Notes: generated by a model from the letters alone, not told the origin. A DNA stretch of 25,499 bases from Ruminococcaceae bacterium UBA794 (GCA_002304735.1 DBIU01000064.1:1-25499), one strand, 5' to 3'. Shown: positions 1-8,063, numbered from the stretch's first letter. Numbers and translations are program-made.

Positions 1-123
1 TTTAAGCGCTTCGCGGTGCTTTTCCAAAGTTCGGCGAAAACTCGGAGCAGTCCGGCGGGACTCGCTGCCGAGCCGCGCCCGTGAAGCAAACCGAGCCATC
101 GCCAGAGAATTAAAAGGTCTTAA

Positions 124-170
124 GCCGCCGGAGGCACTGAAGCGAAGCAACCGACCCCGCCGGAGGCACT
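124..170. repeat. Two direct copies of a 14-bp GC-rich intergenic repeat
   Basis: CCGCCGGAGGCACT occurs at 125-138 and again, exactly, at 157-170, just beyond the permease stop codon. Read on the minus strand it is AGTGCCTCCGGCGG. From memory, similar GTGCCTCCGGCGG strings are common between genes in gut Clostridia, but I cannot search for that here. The rest of 1-171 is GC-rich; I see no convincing ORF or terminator in it. Confidence 0.5.
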
Positions 171-171
171 A

Positions 172-1335
172 TCACATACGAAGCGCGTCTGCGGGGCTGA
201 GCTTGGCGGCTTTAGCGGCGGGGTAAGCGCCGAAAAGAGCGCCGAGGAGCGCTGTTGCGGCTGCGGAGAAGGCGAGCGAGCCTATATTCGCCGAAAACGG
301 CACTCCGAAAGCAGCGCACCCGATAAACGACACAAGAAGCCCGCCCGCGATACCCGCCGCGCTTCCCATAAGCGTGAGCAGGACGCTTTCTGCGAGAAAT
401 TCGCCGAGGATATCGCGCTTTTTTGCGCCGATTGCCTTTTTAATGCCGATTTCGCGCGTTCGTTCGCCGACGCTCATCATCATTGCCGTCATAACCGAAA
501 TCCCCGAAACGACAAGCGAAATGCCTGCCGTAAGCGAAAGCGCGGTGGTGACAATGGACAAAATATCCTCAAGCTGACCTTTCTGCGAGAGAAGATTATT
601 GCAGAGATAGCCGTCAACGTGACCGTTTTTCCTGTCGAGCGCGGAGGTTACCGTTTTCGGGGAAAAGTCCTCTGCGCCGATTTTAACGGCGATTTTATCA
701 TAAGTCGTTCTGCCGCAGAGCTGCTGCATTGTGGTAATCGGAATATACATAAACCCCGGCATAATGTTCGAGAGCATACCCTGAAGCGAGGAAAGCCCCG
801 ATTTCGCAACTCCGACGACGGTAAATTCGTGATATTTCCCGCCGAGAAACATTCTCATTTTCTTCCCGACAACATTGCTTCTTCCGTAAACCTCGACGGC
901 GAATTGCTCGTCGATAACACAGACCCTTGAAAGCGCGGCGCAGTCTGCGTTTGTGACAAGCCTTCCATACTCCGCTTCAAGGGAAATGAGCTTATCCGCA
1001 GATTTATCCACGCCCCAAACGTAGCAGTCAAGCCGCCTGTCAATCATCTTCGCTTCGGTCATACTCGCCATAAGCGGCATAACGTCCGTTACGCCGTCGA
1101 TTTTGCGAACCTCGGATATGTCGCTGTCCGTGAGCGTAACGGAAACCGACCTGCTCGCCGCCTGCACAAGAAGCGTGTCAACTCCCATTGTAACGAGCGT
1201 CGAACCGACCTGTTCCGTACCGACAGCGCCGATTGTCGATATAAGAGTCACCGAAAAAACTCCAACCGCGATACCCGCCATTGTAAGCACGGAGCGAACC
1301 TTCGCGCGAAATATGTTAATAAGAATTTTCAGCAT
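172..1335 (-). CDS. MacB/FtsX-type ABC transporter permease
   Basis: This is the membrane subunit of a MacB/YknZ-like efflux ABC transporter, 387 aa. It shows the family layout: a first transmembrane helix at about residues 14-36, a large extracellular MacB_PCD-type domain to about residue 260, then three C-terminal helices forming an FtsX domain. The segment GERTREIGIKKAIGA, between the second and third helices, is the hallmark cytoplasmic coupling region of this family. Its ATG overlaps the adaptor's TAA by one base (TAATG), so the two genes are translationally coupled. The ATPase normally found with this pair (YknY-like) is not between them and is not in the window; it may lie beyond position 1. 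The substrate cannot be told from sequence. Confidence 0.9.
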   Translation of the reverse strand: MLKILINIFRAKVRSVLTMAGIAVGVFSVTLISTIGAVGTEQVGSTLVTMGVDTLLVQAASRSVSVTLTDSDISEVRKIDGVTDVMPLMASMTEAKMIDRRLDCYVWGVDKSADKLISLEAEYGRLVTNADCAALSRVCVIDEQFAVEVYGRSNVVGKKMRMFLGGKYHEFTVVGVAKSGLSSLQGMLSNIMPGFMYIPITTMQQLCGRTTYDKIAVKIGAEDFSPKTVTSALDRKNGHVDGYLCNNLLSQKGQLEDILSIVTTALSLTAGISLVVSGISVMTAMMMSVGERTREIGIKKAIGAKKRDILGEFLAESVLLTLMGSAAGIAGGLLVSFIGCAAFGVPFSANIGSLAFSAAATALLGALFGAYPAAKAAKLSPADALRM

Positions 1336-2282
1336 TATTCACCCTCGACGCGGACAAACTTCTTCCCCGCAACAGCTTTCGGGTCGGCGAAAACTTCTTC
1401 CTTTACGGTAATTCCGCAAGTGATTTCCGCGCCGTCCGAAAATTCTTTTCCCGTTGTAATATTACGGCGAAGCGCCTGTCCGTTCTCGTAAACGTAGACG
1501 TATTCGCCCGTTTCGTCCTGTTCAATCGCGGAATAAGGCAAAATCACAATCTCGCGCGGCTCGGAAAGCACGATTGAAACGTCCGTTGAAAGCCCCGATT
1601 TGAAGCGCTTGTCGGGAGAGTTCGGAGTTATCCTCACGTCAACGACGGTTTCAAGCACAGCGCCGTTATAGCGGCTTCTCGCGGCTGAGGAAATCGCGCT
1701 TACCTTGCCGAGAAAAAGCTCGTTTGGAAACGCAGACGGAGTGAACATAACCTCCTGCCCGATTTTAACTTTCGCGATGTCAAGCTCGCTTATCGCCGCG
1801 ACAATTCCAAGCTCGCTTCCCTGCGCAACGGTAACGACGGGCGCGCCGCTCTGCACGGCGGAGTTTGAGCCGCAGGTCGAAATAACGCGTCCGGAACAGT
1901 CCGCGCTGATTTTTTCGGGAATAAGCGCCGTCGCGGCTTGAAGGTCGGCTGCCGCAAAGCTGAGCATATTCATTCGTCCGAGGCTCTCGATAAACGCTGC
2001 GGACGCTTTTTTATCCACTGCGGCAATCACATCTCCGGGCGAAACAAGGTCGCCCTCGCCGACGTAAAGCCTTGAAACGACAACGGGAAGCGCGCAGGTA
2101 ACGTCGCGCTCGGTTTCATAGGAAAATTCGCCTGTGCCGTTAACGGTTTCGCTGAACGTTCGCACGGACGGCGAAGTTATGCGGCAAACAGGCGCGGAGC
2201 TTTCGATAACGGCAGGCATAAACGCAGGAACGCAGGCAGCCGCAAGCGCGAAAAACGCCGCAGCCGCAATAATTTTTTTCAT
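1335..2282 (-). CDS. HlyD/MacA-family efflux adaptor (membrane fusion) protein
   Basis: This is an extracytoplasmic adaptor of the HlyD/YknX type, 315 aa from the chosen start. The N-terminus MKKIIAAAAFFALAAAC is a signal anchor; the Cys at 17 is not in a canonical lipobox. Two half-lipoyl (barrel-sandwich) segments are visible at roughly residues 45-85 and 125-155. A beta-barrel region follows (SELDIAKVKIGQEVMF), then a membrane-proximal domain to the end. I chose ATG 2282 over an upstream in-frame start at 2312 because GAAAGGG lies nine bases before it and the signal peptide then begins at once. It is the first gene of the pair with the MacB-like permease. No clear promoter was found upstream, although the divergent secDF promoter is close. 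Confidence 0.88.
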   Translation of the reverse strand: MKKIIAAAAFFALAAACVPAFMPAVIESSAPVCRITSPSVRTFSETVNGTGEFSYETERDVTCALPVVVSRLYVGEGDLVSPGDVIAAVDKKASAAFIESLGRMNMLSFAAADLQAATALIPEKISADCSGRVISTCGSNSAVQSGAPVVTVAQGSELGIVAAISELDIAKVKIGQEVMFTPSAFPNELFLGKVSAISSAARSRYNGAVLETVVDVRITPNSPDKRFKSGLSTDVSIVLSEPREIVILPYSAIEQDETGEYVYVYENGQALRRNITTGKEFSDGAEITCGITVKEEVFADPKAVAGKKFVRVEGE

Positions 2283-2473
2283 ATAATCAGCCCTTTCAAT
2301 AATCATCAGCAATATTGTTGCGGAAAAATGCGAAAATATTCCCGAAAAAACGGAAGAATTTCGCTCGTTTTGTTATTCCATAATCACGCTCGTAATGTGA
2401 AAAAGCCTTGACAACAGTGCAAAAAAGTGCTATAATAATATAATGTTGAAATATACACAAATAAAGGAACGGA
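2283..2473. other. Divergent intergenic region, adaptor (-) / secDF (+)
   Basis: This 191-base AT-rich gap holds the strong secDF promoter at 2408-2436. On the minus strand, only the adaptor's ribosome binding site just upstream of 2282 is clear. I see no good -35/-10 pair for the adaptor and no ORF worth calling. Confidence 0.6.
2408..2436 (+). promoter_or_regulatory. Sigma-A promoter of secDF
   Basis: TTGACA at 2408-2413 and TATAAT at 2431-2436 are both perfect consensus hexamers, with a 17-base spacer. The start point should be near 2443, leaving a leader of about 30 bases. This is the strongest promoter by consensus match in the window. Confidence 0.93.
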
Positions 2474-4834
2474 GTGAAAAAATTGAAAAGCAAAATCACA
2501 AAACCCGTTTTCTTCGTCGTATTTATTCTGATAATCGCCTTTACCGTGCTAAGCACAATGGGAGTTAAGACCTATAACGGCGATATAAAGAATTATTACG
2601 TCTGGGGAATAGACGATATAAGATGGGGAATAGACATACGCGGCGGCGTAAACGTAACGTTCGGCGTTCCCGAGGATTACGCTAAGGAAAACGAGATAAC
2701 CGTGGATAACCTAAACGCCGCGAAATCCATTATGGAAACGCGTCTTGTTTCCAAGAACATCAACGACTACGAGGTATTCGTCGATACCGCGACAAACGCG
2801 ATAATCGTGCAGTTCCCGTGGCAGAGCGACGACAATTCCTTCGACCCCGAACAGGCGGTTAAGGAAATAGGCGAAACTGCGCTTTTGACGTTCCGCGAAA
2901 AGTACGAAACGAACAGCGAGGGAAAGCCTACGGGCGACACGGAAAATATTATAATGACGGGTTCGGACGTACAGAGCGCGAAAGCGGGCTATAACAGTCA
3001 GACCAACCAGTATATCGTTCAGCTCAACCTTAAGGACAGCGGTAAACAGAAGTTTGCGGACGCAACCGAAAGGCTTGTCGGCGAGAAGATTTCGATTTGG
3101 ATGGACGACGAGTGCATCTCCTATCCGAACGTAAACAAAAAGATAAACGACGGCTCGTGCGAGATTTCGGGCAGCTTTACCGCCGAAACCGCAACAGAGC
3201 TTGCAAACAAGATAAACGGCGGCGCGCTTCCGTTTAAGCTTGAAATAAAGAGCCTTTCGACGATTTCGCCTATTTTGGGTACGGGCGCGCGCGACTCGAT
3301 GGCGCTTGCGGGACTTATAGCGTTTATCGCAATCGCGATATTTATGATAATCTATTACAGACTGCCCGGATTTGTCGCGGTAATCGCGCTTACGGGACAG
3401 GTTGCGGGTATGTTCGCGGCTATCACGGGCTTCTTCGCGTTCAACAACGCGTCTTCGCTGACGCTCCCCGGTATCGCGGGTATTATACTCTCGATAGGAA
3501 TGGGCGTTGACGCGAACGTAATCTCCGCGGAAAGAATTAAGGAGGAGCTTAAAGCGGGCAGAACGATTGACGGCGCACTGAAAAACGGCTTCTCGCGCGG
3601 ATTTACGGCAATTCTCGACTCGAACCTCACGGTTATTATAGTCGCGCTTATTCTTATGGCGGTGTTCGGAACGTGGTTCGGCGCGTCAACGGAAGGCACG
3701 ATTTATTCGTTCGGCTTCACGCTTCTCGCGGGCGTAATAATGAACTTCATTATGGCTTGCTGGGCGACAAGACTTATGACGATTTCGCTGTCGAAGTTCA
3801 AGTGCTTCAGAAAACCCGCTCTTTACGGCGTATCGAAAAAGAATATGCCCGTCGAGGACGCTGAAAAGGGCAAAACAACCGTTAAAACGATTGACGTAAA
3901 GCCTAAGACGAACATCGATTTTGTCGGAAAAACAAAGGTGTTCGTGATTGTTTCGGCGGTTTTGATTGCGGCAACCGTTGCGGGAACGTTTATCAAGGGC
4001 GTCGACGTTGATATCCGCTTCAAGGGCGGCACGATGATAACGTATTCCTACGAGGGCGAGATTAACACAAACGACGTTAAATCGCAGGTTGAGAGTCTGG
4101 GCACGCCCAAGGCTACGGTTACGACGGGAACGAGCTTCACGGGCAATCTGAATACGATTGTCGTATCTTTCGCGGCTGACGAGAAGATGGACGACGATAT
4201 GCTCAAAAACGTTTCCGACCACCTCGAAAAGTCGTTCCCCGACAACAAGATTGTTAATATGGACACAACGAACGTTTCCGCGTCCGCAGGAACGCAGTTC
4301 TTCATAAGCTGTCTTGTCGCGGTTGTTGTGGCGTTTGTGCTGCTGGTAATCTATATCGCGTTCCGCTTCAAGAAAATCGGCGGCTGGAGCGCGGGCGTAA
4401 TCGCGATTATGTGCCTGCTGCACGACGTTGTGCTGACGTACGCAGTTTATGTATTCGGCGGAATGGCGCTGGATTCCAACTTTATGGCGGTTATCCTGAC
4501 GCTGCTCGGCTATTCAATCAACAATACAATCATTATCTACGACCGTCTGCGTGAAAACCGCGCAAAATACGGCGGAAAGTTCTCGGACCGCGAGCTTGTA
4601 AATCTGTCGATAAATCAGACCTTGAGCCGCTCGATAATCACAACCGCGACAACGGTTGCGGCGATGATTTCGGTATCAATCGTATGCGCGCTTACGGGAA
4701 CGACTTCAATCCTTTCGTTCTCCGTTCCGCTTGGAATAGGTATGCTTGTCGGCTTCTATTCTTCGCTCTGCCTTGCGGGTCCTATCTGGATTTGGCATCA
4801 GGAGCGCAAGAGCAAAAAATCTTCCGCAAAATAA
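2474..4834 (+). CDS. secDF: Fused protein translocase subunit SecDF
   Basis: This is the membrane accessory of the Sec translocon, which uses ion motive force to help pull proteins across. It has 786 aa, with SecD and SecF fused as in Bacillus. The SecD half has a first helix at about 12-29, the D1 motif WGIDIRGGVNVTFG, a large outer P1 domain, and GVDANVISAERIKEEL with the conserved Asp at 346. The SecF half begins near residue 490, with DVDIRFKGGT and GYSINNTIIIYDRLREN; the conserved Arg is at 719. In the latter motif the usual Asp (NDT) is Asn 684. GTG 2474 follows AAGGA by five bases. TTG 2483 is a real alternative, eight bases after GGAG. The gene has its own promoter and terminator. Confidence 0.96.
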   Translation: MKKLKSKITKPVFFVVFILIIAFTVLSTMGVKTYNGDIKNYYVWGIDDIRWGIDIRGGVNVTFGVPEDYAKENEITVDNLNAAKSIMETRLVSKNINDYEVFVDTATNAIIVQFPWQSDDNSFDPEQAVKEIGETALLTFREKYETNSEGKPTGDTENIIMTGSDVQSAKAGYNSQTNQYIVQLNLKDSGKQKFADATERLVGEKISIWMDDECISYPNVNKKINDGSCEISGSFTAETATELANKINGGALPFKLEIKSLSTISPILGTGARDSMALAGLIAFIAIAIFMIIYYRLPGFVAVIALTGQVAGMFAAITGFFAFNNASSLTLPGIAGIILSIGMGVDANVISAERIKEELKAGRTIDGALKNGFSRGFTAILDSNLTVIIVALILMAVFGTWFGASTEGTIYSFGFTLLAGVIMNFIMACWATRLMTISLSKFKCFRKPALYGVSKKNMPVEDAEKGKTTVKTIDVKPKTNIDFVGKTKVFVIVSAVLIAATVAGTFIKGVDVDIRFKGGTMITYSYEGEINTNDVKSQVESLGTPKATVTTGTSFTGNLNTIVVSFAADEKMDDDMLKNVSDHLEKSFPDNKIVNMDTTNVSASAGTQFFISCLVAVVVAFVLLVIYIAFRFKKIGGWSAGVIAIMCLLHDVVLTYAVYVFGGMALDSNFMAVILTLLGYSINNTIIIYDRLRENRAKYGGKFSDRELVNLSINQTLSRSIITTATTVAAMISVSIVCALTGTTSILSFSVPLGIGMLVGFYSSLCLAGPIWIWHQERKSKKSSAK

Positions 4835-4839
4835 AATTT

Positions 4840-4872
4840 CTCCCCGAACCGAAAAGTTCGGGGAGTTTTTTT
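4840..4872 (+). terminator. Rho-independent terminator of secDF
   Basis: A perfect 10-bp stem CTCCCCGAAC / GTTCGGGGAG (4840-4849 with 4856-4865), with a six-base loop, is followed by seven T (4866-4872). It starts six bases after the secDF stop. Confidence 0.95.
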
Positions 4873-4886
4873 GCAATAATAACGAT

Positions 4887-4957
4887 TTTGCGGGAATTTG
4901 CAGTTCAATTCGCGCGAAAAACGCGCGTTTTGCAGTAATTTGCAGTTGTTTTGCGCA
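4887..4957 (+). repeat. Array of TTTGCAG-like units with 10-bp period
   Basis: Units starting TTTGC lie at 4887 (TTTGCGGGAA), 4897 (TTTGCAGTTC), 4929 (TTTGCAGTAA), 4939 (TTTGCAGTTG) and about 4950 (TTTGCGCA). Adjacent copies are ten bases apart. A small hairpin, CGCGCG-AAAAA-CGCGCG at 4911-4927 followed by four T, sits between the two pairs and could act as a weak second terminator. The array fills the convergent gap between secDF and the hydrolase gene. A related array lies at 24372-24431 in the opposite orientation. Confidence 0.6.
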
Positions 4958-4972
4958 CTATCGCTTTTCTCC

Positions 4973-5458
4973 TTAAACCAACTCGCTTATCTTCTCCAGC
5001 GAACAGCCCTTGCTCTCGTAATACTTGAACATCTCGTCAAGCTTTTTCTTGTCGTAACTCGTCACGCAATCCGTCAGAACGTGAACCGTATAGCCGTTTT
5101 TCGCCATATTATAGCTCGTTGACTTCACACACGCCGTCGCGTCCGCGCCCGCAATGTAAAACTCCGTAATGCCCTTTTTCGCGATAAACTCGGCGAACGG
5201 CTCGCTTGTAAGCGCGTTTGACTTCGACTTCGTGAAAATGTTCTCCGAAACCACTTTCATCTCCGGCACAAGCTCCTCGCCGCGCGTTCCCGGCTTGAAC
5301 GTCCGCGTGCCGTCCGTGAGATTGTTGTGCTTTATGTAAACAACGTCCATTCCGCCGTTTTCAGCCCATTCTATCGCCTTGTTTATATTATCGATAATCT
5401 CTCTGTAATTCTTCGTGATATCGTTCTGAATGTCTATCACAACAAGCGCTTTGCTCAT
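4973..5458 (-). CDS. Isochorismatase-fold cysteine hydrolase
   Basis: This is a small cytosolic hydrolase of the isochorismatase/nicotinamidase superfamily, 161 aa. The expected catalytic triad is visible: Asp 9 in VVIDIQND, Lys 77 in IFTKSKSNAL and the nucleophile Cys 110 in AGADATACVKST. The GADATACV stretch, preceding a helix, is typical of the family. The actual substrate (nicotinamide, a carbamoyl compound or other) cannot be read from the sequence. The ATG has AAAGGAGA about six bases upstream. It follows a terminator-like hairpin for the upstream amylase. A TATAAT overlaps the amylase stop codon (5509-5514) and might serve this gene, but its -35 is poor. Confidence 0.9.
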   Translation of the reverse strand: MSKALVVIDIQNDITKNYREIIDNINKAIEWAENGGMDVVYIKHNNLTDGTRTFKPGTRGEELVPEMKVVSENIFTKSKSNALTSEPFAEFIAKKGITEFYIAGADATACVKSTSYNMAKNGYTVHVLTDCVTSYDKKKLDEMFKYYESKGCSLEKISELV

Positions 5459-5474
5459 AAAAATCTCCTTTCAC

Positions 5475-5506
5475 GAAAAAGCCGCTTCTTTCCGGAAGCG
5501 GCTTTT
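5475..5506 (-). terminator. Rho-independent terminator of the GH13 gene
   Basis: A 10-bp stem AAGCCGCTTC / GAAGCGGCTT (5479-5488 with 5495-5504), with a six-base loop, is flanked by A-run and T-run sequence. On the minus strand it ends in TTTTTC, correct for the amylase transcript. It is nearly symmetric, so it may work in both directions. Confidence 0.85.
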
Positions 5507-5509
5507 CCA

Positions 5510-7396
5510 TTATACCTTGCAGTAAACAACACCGTAATCAAACGGTGCGACGGTTATCTTTCCGTCGGAAATGCCCTTTTTGAAGCGGTCAAACGCGGGC
5601 TTGAAGTCCGAGAACATATCCGTGTGGTCGTTTACGATATCGAAAGTCCTCGTCTGCGTTGATTTGTTGAGGTAAATAATCGCAGCATTTCGGTTAATCT
5701 TGTCGCAGCGCGCGAACACGCAAACGTTGTCGTCAACCTCAATGAACCGCAAATCGCCCTGCTCGAACGCACGCGACGCTCTCCTTATCTTCGCAAGACC
5801 GCGCGTAAACTCGATAAGCTCGATGTTCTCCTGTCCCCAAGGATAGCAGCGGCGGTTGAACGGGTCGCGATAACCCTCCATTCCCGCTTCGTCGCCGTAA
5901 TAAACGCACGGTATTCCCGGAAGGAAGAACTGAAGCACCATCGCGCACTTCAAAAGCGATATTCCGTAAACGTACTCGGACGCGTTTAAGTGCCGCTCGC
6001 ACTGCCAGTCTTTGTTGTGCCAGCCGACTTCCTCGCCGCCAAGCCGCGTCAGAGCGCGCTCGGTGTCGTGCGTTGAGATGAAGTTCATCAGCATATCAAT
6101 CGCGGGCTTCGGATAATGGTCCATTATCGTCAAAATCGAGTCCGTGAATGCTCTCGCGTCCGCGTATTTGACGTAATTCAGAATTGCCTCCTTGAACGGG
6201 TAATTCATCACGCTGTCAAGCTGTCCGCCGATAAGATAGCGCCTGCGAACGCCGTAGCTTTCCTTATTCGACGCGTCCTCCCAAACCTCGCCGTAGATTA
6301 TCTTGTCGCCGCCCATTTTCTTAACCGAGCGGTTGAGATTGTCGAGAAACTGGTCGGGAAGCTCGTCCGCAACGTCAAGTCGCCAGCCGCGCGCGCCGAG
6401 CTTTATCCATTTCTGCAAAATTCCATCGTCACCGCAGATGTAATTCGTGTATGCTGGATTGTTTTCATCGACGTTCGGCAAAGTCGAAATTCCCCACCAG
6501 CTCTCATATCTGTCGGGATAAGCCGTGAAGCTGTACCATGGGAAATAGGGGCTGTTTCTGTCGCGATACGCGCCCGTTTTGTCGCCGTAGCGCCCGAATT
6601 TGTTGAAATAAATCGAGTCCGCGCCCGTGTGCGAGAAAACGCCGTCGAGGATTATGTCAATCCCCATTTCTCCCGCAGTTTTGCAAAGCTCCGTAAAATC
6701 TTCCTCCGTACCGAGAAGCGGGTCGATTTTCTCGTAATTCGCCGTTGAATAACGGTGATTTTCCTGACTCTCGAATATAGGATTGAGGTAAATTACCGTA
6801 ACTCCGAGCGACTTGATGTAAGGAAGCTTTTCGATTATTCCCTTCAAATCGCCGCCGAAAAAGTCGTTGTTGCGGACAATTCCCTTTTCATCGGGACGAT
6901 AATACGGCGTTCCGTACCAATCATCGCGCAAAACCCTGTCGGACGGAACGTTTTCGTGCGTTTCGCCGCTTTTCGCAAATCTATCGGGAAAAATCTGATA
7001 CATTATTCCGCCGCGAATGAAATCGGGCGTATACAAATTCTCGTCGAAAACGGTAAGCTGGAACAGCTCCTCGCCCTCGAAAACTCCGATATTCGCGCCC
7101 GTGCGCTTTATATAGCGCCGTCTGCCGTCGATTACGCCCGTGAAATAATACTGATGAACGCCAAGATTATTCGGCGTAAAAACGCAGGTAAAAATGTTGT
7201 CCTCGCTGCTCTCGTCCTGGAGAACAAGCTCGATAAACCGCTCTTTATAACCCGGTCTGAACATCACAAGCGTGAGTCCCGATACGTTAAAGCACTTCGG
7301 AAGCCTTATGTTGAATATTGAAGGCTGTCCGCGCCTAATCGCACCGAACGGATGCTTGTAAGCCGTGTTAAAACAGTCAAAAATAGGCATACCCAT
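5510..7396 (-). CDS. GH13 alpha-amylase / neopullulanase-like enzyme
   Basis: This is a cytosolic alpha-glucan hydrolase of 628 aa with no signal peptide. An N-terminal beta-sandwich domain (about 1-120, CBM34-like by position) precedes the catalytic barrel, as in neopullulanases and cyclomaltodextrinases. The four GH13 motifs are present: DGVFSHTG (Asp 251), GWRLDVADE (nucleophile Asp 341), GEVWED (acid/base Glu 370) and ISTHDTE (His 443, Asp 444). A short C-terminal beta domain ends the protein. It likely cuts linear or cyclic maltodextrins made from glycogen. GGGGAGA lies about ten bases before the ATG; a second ATG is two codons downstream. It follows glycogen phosphorylase and a DIP1984-family gene on the same strand. 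The 199-base gap before it holds a candidate structured RNA. Confidence 0.93.
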   Translation of the reverse strand: MGMPIFDCFNTAYKHPFGAIRRGQPSIFNIRLPKCFNVSGLTLVMFRPGYKERFIELVLQDESSEDNIFTCVFTPNNLGVHQYYFTGVIDGRRRYIKRTGANIGVFEGEELFQLTVFDENLYTPDFIRGGIMYQIFPDRFAKSGETHENVPSDRVLRDDWYGTPYYRPDEKGIVRNNDFFGGDLKGIIEKLPYIKSLGVTVIYLNPIFESQENHRYSTANYEKIDPLLGTEEDFTELCKTAGEMGIDIILDGVFSHTGADSIYFNKFGRYGDKTGAYRDRNSPYFPWYSFTAYPDRYESWWGISTLPNVDENNPAYTNYICGDDGILQKWIKLGARGWRLDVADELPDQFLDNLNRSVKKMGGDKIIYGEVWEDASNKESYGVRRRYLIGGQLDSVMNYPFKEAILNYVKYADARAFTDSILTIMDHYPKPAIDMLMNFISTHDTERALTRLGGEEVGWHNKDWQCERHLNASEYVYGISLLKCAMVLQFFLPGIPCVYYGDEAGMEGYRDPFNRRCYPWGQENIELIEFTRGLAKIRRASRAFEQGDLRFIEVDDNVCVFARCDKINRNAAIIYLNKSTQTRTFDIVNDHTDMFSDFKPAFDRFKKGISDGKITVAPFDYGVVYCKV

Positions 7397-7422
7397 AGTA
7401 AAAAATCTCCCCTATCCCACCC

Positions 7423-7585
7423 TGCGGCAATGTCAGCGCTGCGGCAGTAAAAATAACGTTAACTTTGCGCTTGTAATGTCATATAGCAAAACAATCGAAG
7501 TTCTTACCTTCGCGCCTGCTCCGCGGCGCACTAGCAGTTGGGCTATTTTCCTCAGCCCGGGAGGTTGCGCTCGCCCATTCCCGCA
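7423..7585 (-). ncRNA. Candidate structured RNA in the GH13 leader
   Basis: This 163-base element is closed by long-range pairing. TGCGGCAATG (7423-7432) pairs with CATTCCCGCA (7576-7585), nine of ten positions, and AGCGC (7435-7439) pairs with GCGCT (7567-7571). Inside are hairpins 7540-7558 (GGGCT/AGCCC), 7512-7529 (GCGCC/GGCGC), 7496-7512 (CGAAG/CTTCG, sharing one base with its neighbour) and a weaker one at about 7465-7490 (TTTGC/GCAAA). Three loops are purine-rich only when read on the minus strand (GAGGAAAAT, GCGGAGCA, GTAAGAA), which favours that strand. It begins eleven bases after the DIP1984 gene stop and ends 27 bases before the GH13 start. I could not match it to a known riboswitch, RNase P, SRP RNA, tmRNA or T-box from memory. 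Confidence 0.5.
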
Positions 7586-7595
7586 CTCAAAATAA

Positions 7596-8048
7596 TCACA
7601 ATAATTCCGTGGTCCAGTTAAGCGACTGAATTTTCGCGTCCGTTTCGCGGAAATCCTTTTCAAGACCGTCAACCGTCTTTCTCATCGCCGCCACGTCAAC
7701 TGTGCTTAAAATCTTAATCTCCGAACGCAGCGCCCGCATAACGTTCCTCGAAGCCTCGTTAAGAAATCCGCGAAGCACGTTAATCTTGCTTCTCAGCGCG
7801 TCCTTGTGCGCGATAAGCTCCGTAATCGACTTCTCCTCGCACATCGTCTTTGCGTTCGTCAAATTAATCCGCGAAATAAGCTCCTCCTGCTGCATAATCA
7901 GCTCGTCAAGCTCTTTCAGAAGCTCAGCGGGAGCTTCCGCAGGCTTTTCGCCCTCCTGCACAAGCGAGTTGTTCTCCAACCTCACGCTTATCTGATTTAT
8001 TCTCTTGGCTATATCCGCCCTTAAATTAAGCGCTTCCGCAAGTTTCAT
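7596..8048 (-). CDS. DIP1984-family protein, function unknown
   Basis: This 150-aa soluble, largely alpha-helical protein resembles the DIP1984 family (named after a Corynebacterium diphtheriae protein). The recognisable features are the start MKLAEALNLRADIAKRI, then VQEGEKP around residue 30, and LISRINLTNAKT in the middle. The charged, heptad-rich sequence suggests coiled-coil helices. No catalytic motif is visible and no biochemical role is established to my knowledge. GGAGG lies ten bases before the ATG. It lies 54 bases after glgP, across a hairpin that could reduce read-through, and upstream of the GH13 gene. Any link to glycogen use is inference from position only. Confidence 0.88.
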   Translation of the reverse strand: MKLAEALNLRADIAKRINQISVRLENNSLVQEGEKPAEAPAELLKELDELIMQQEELISRINLTNAKTMCEEKSITELIAHKDALRSKINVLRGFLNEASRNVMRALRSEIKILSTVDVAAMRKTVDGLEKDFRETDAKIQSLNWTTELL

Positions 8049-8063
8049 AACAATCCTTCCTCC

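Noticed and set aside
4887..4957. CRISPR array
   Set aside because: The repeat unit is about 10 bases with no unique spacers of 30 bases and no cas genes.
7400..7590. 6S RNA or T-box leader
   Set aside because: Size and closing stem suggested 6S, but the inside is several hairpins and not a rod with one central bubble. A GGGTGG string near 7410 lacks the rest of the T-box antiterminator motif, and the downstream gene is not a synthetase or amino-acid gene.
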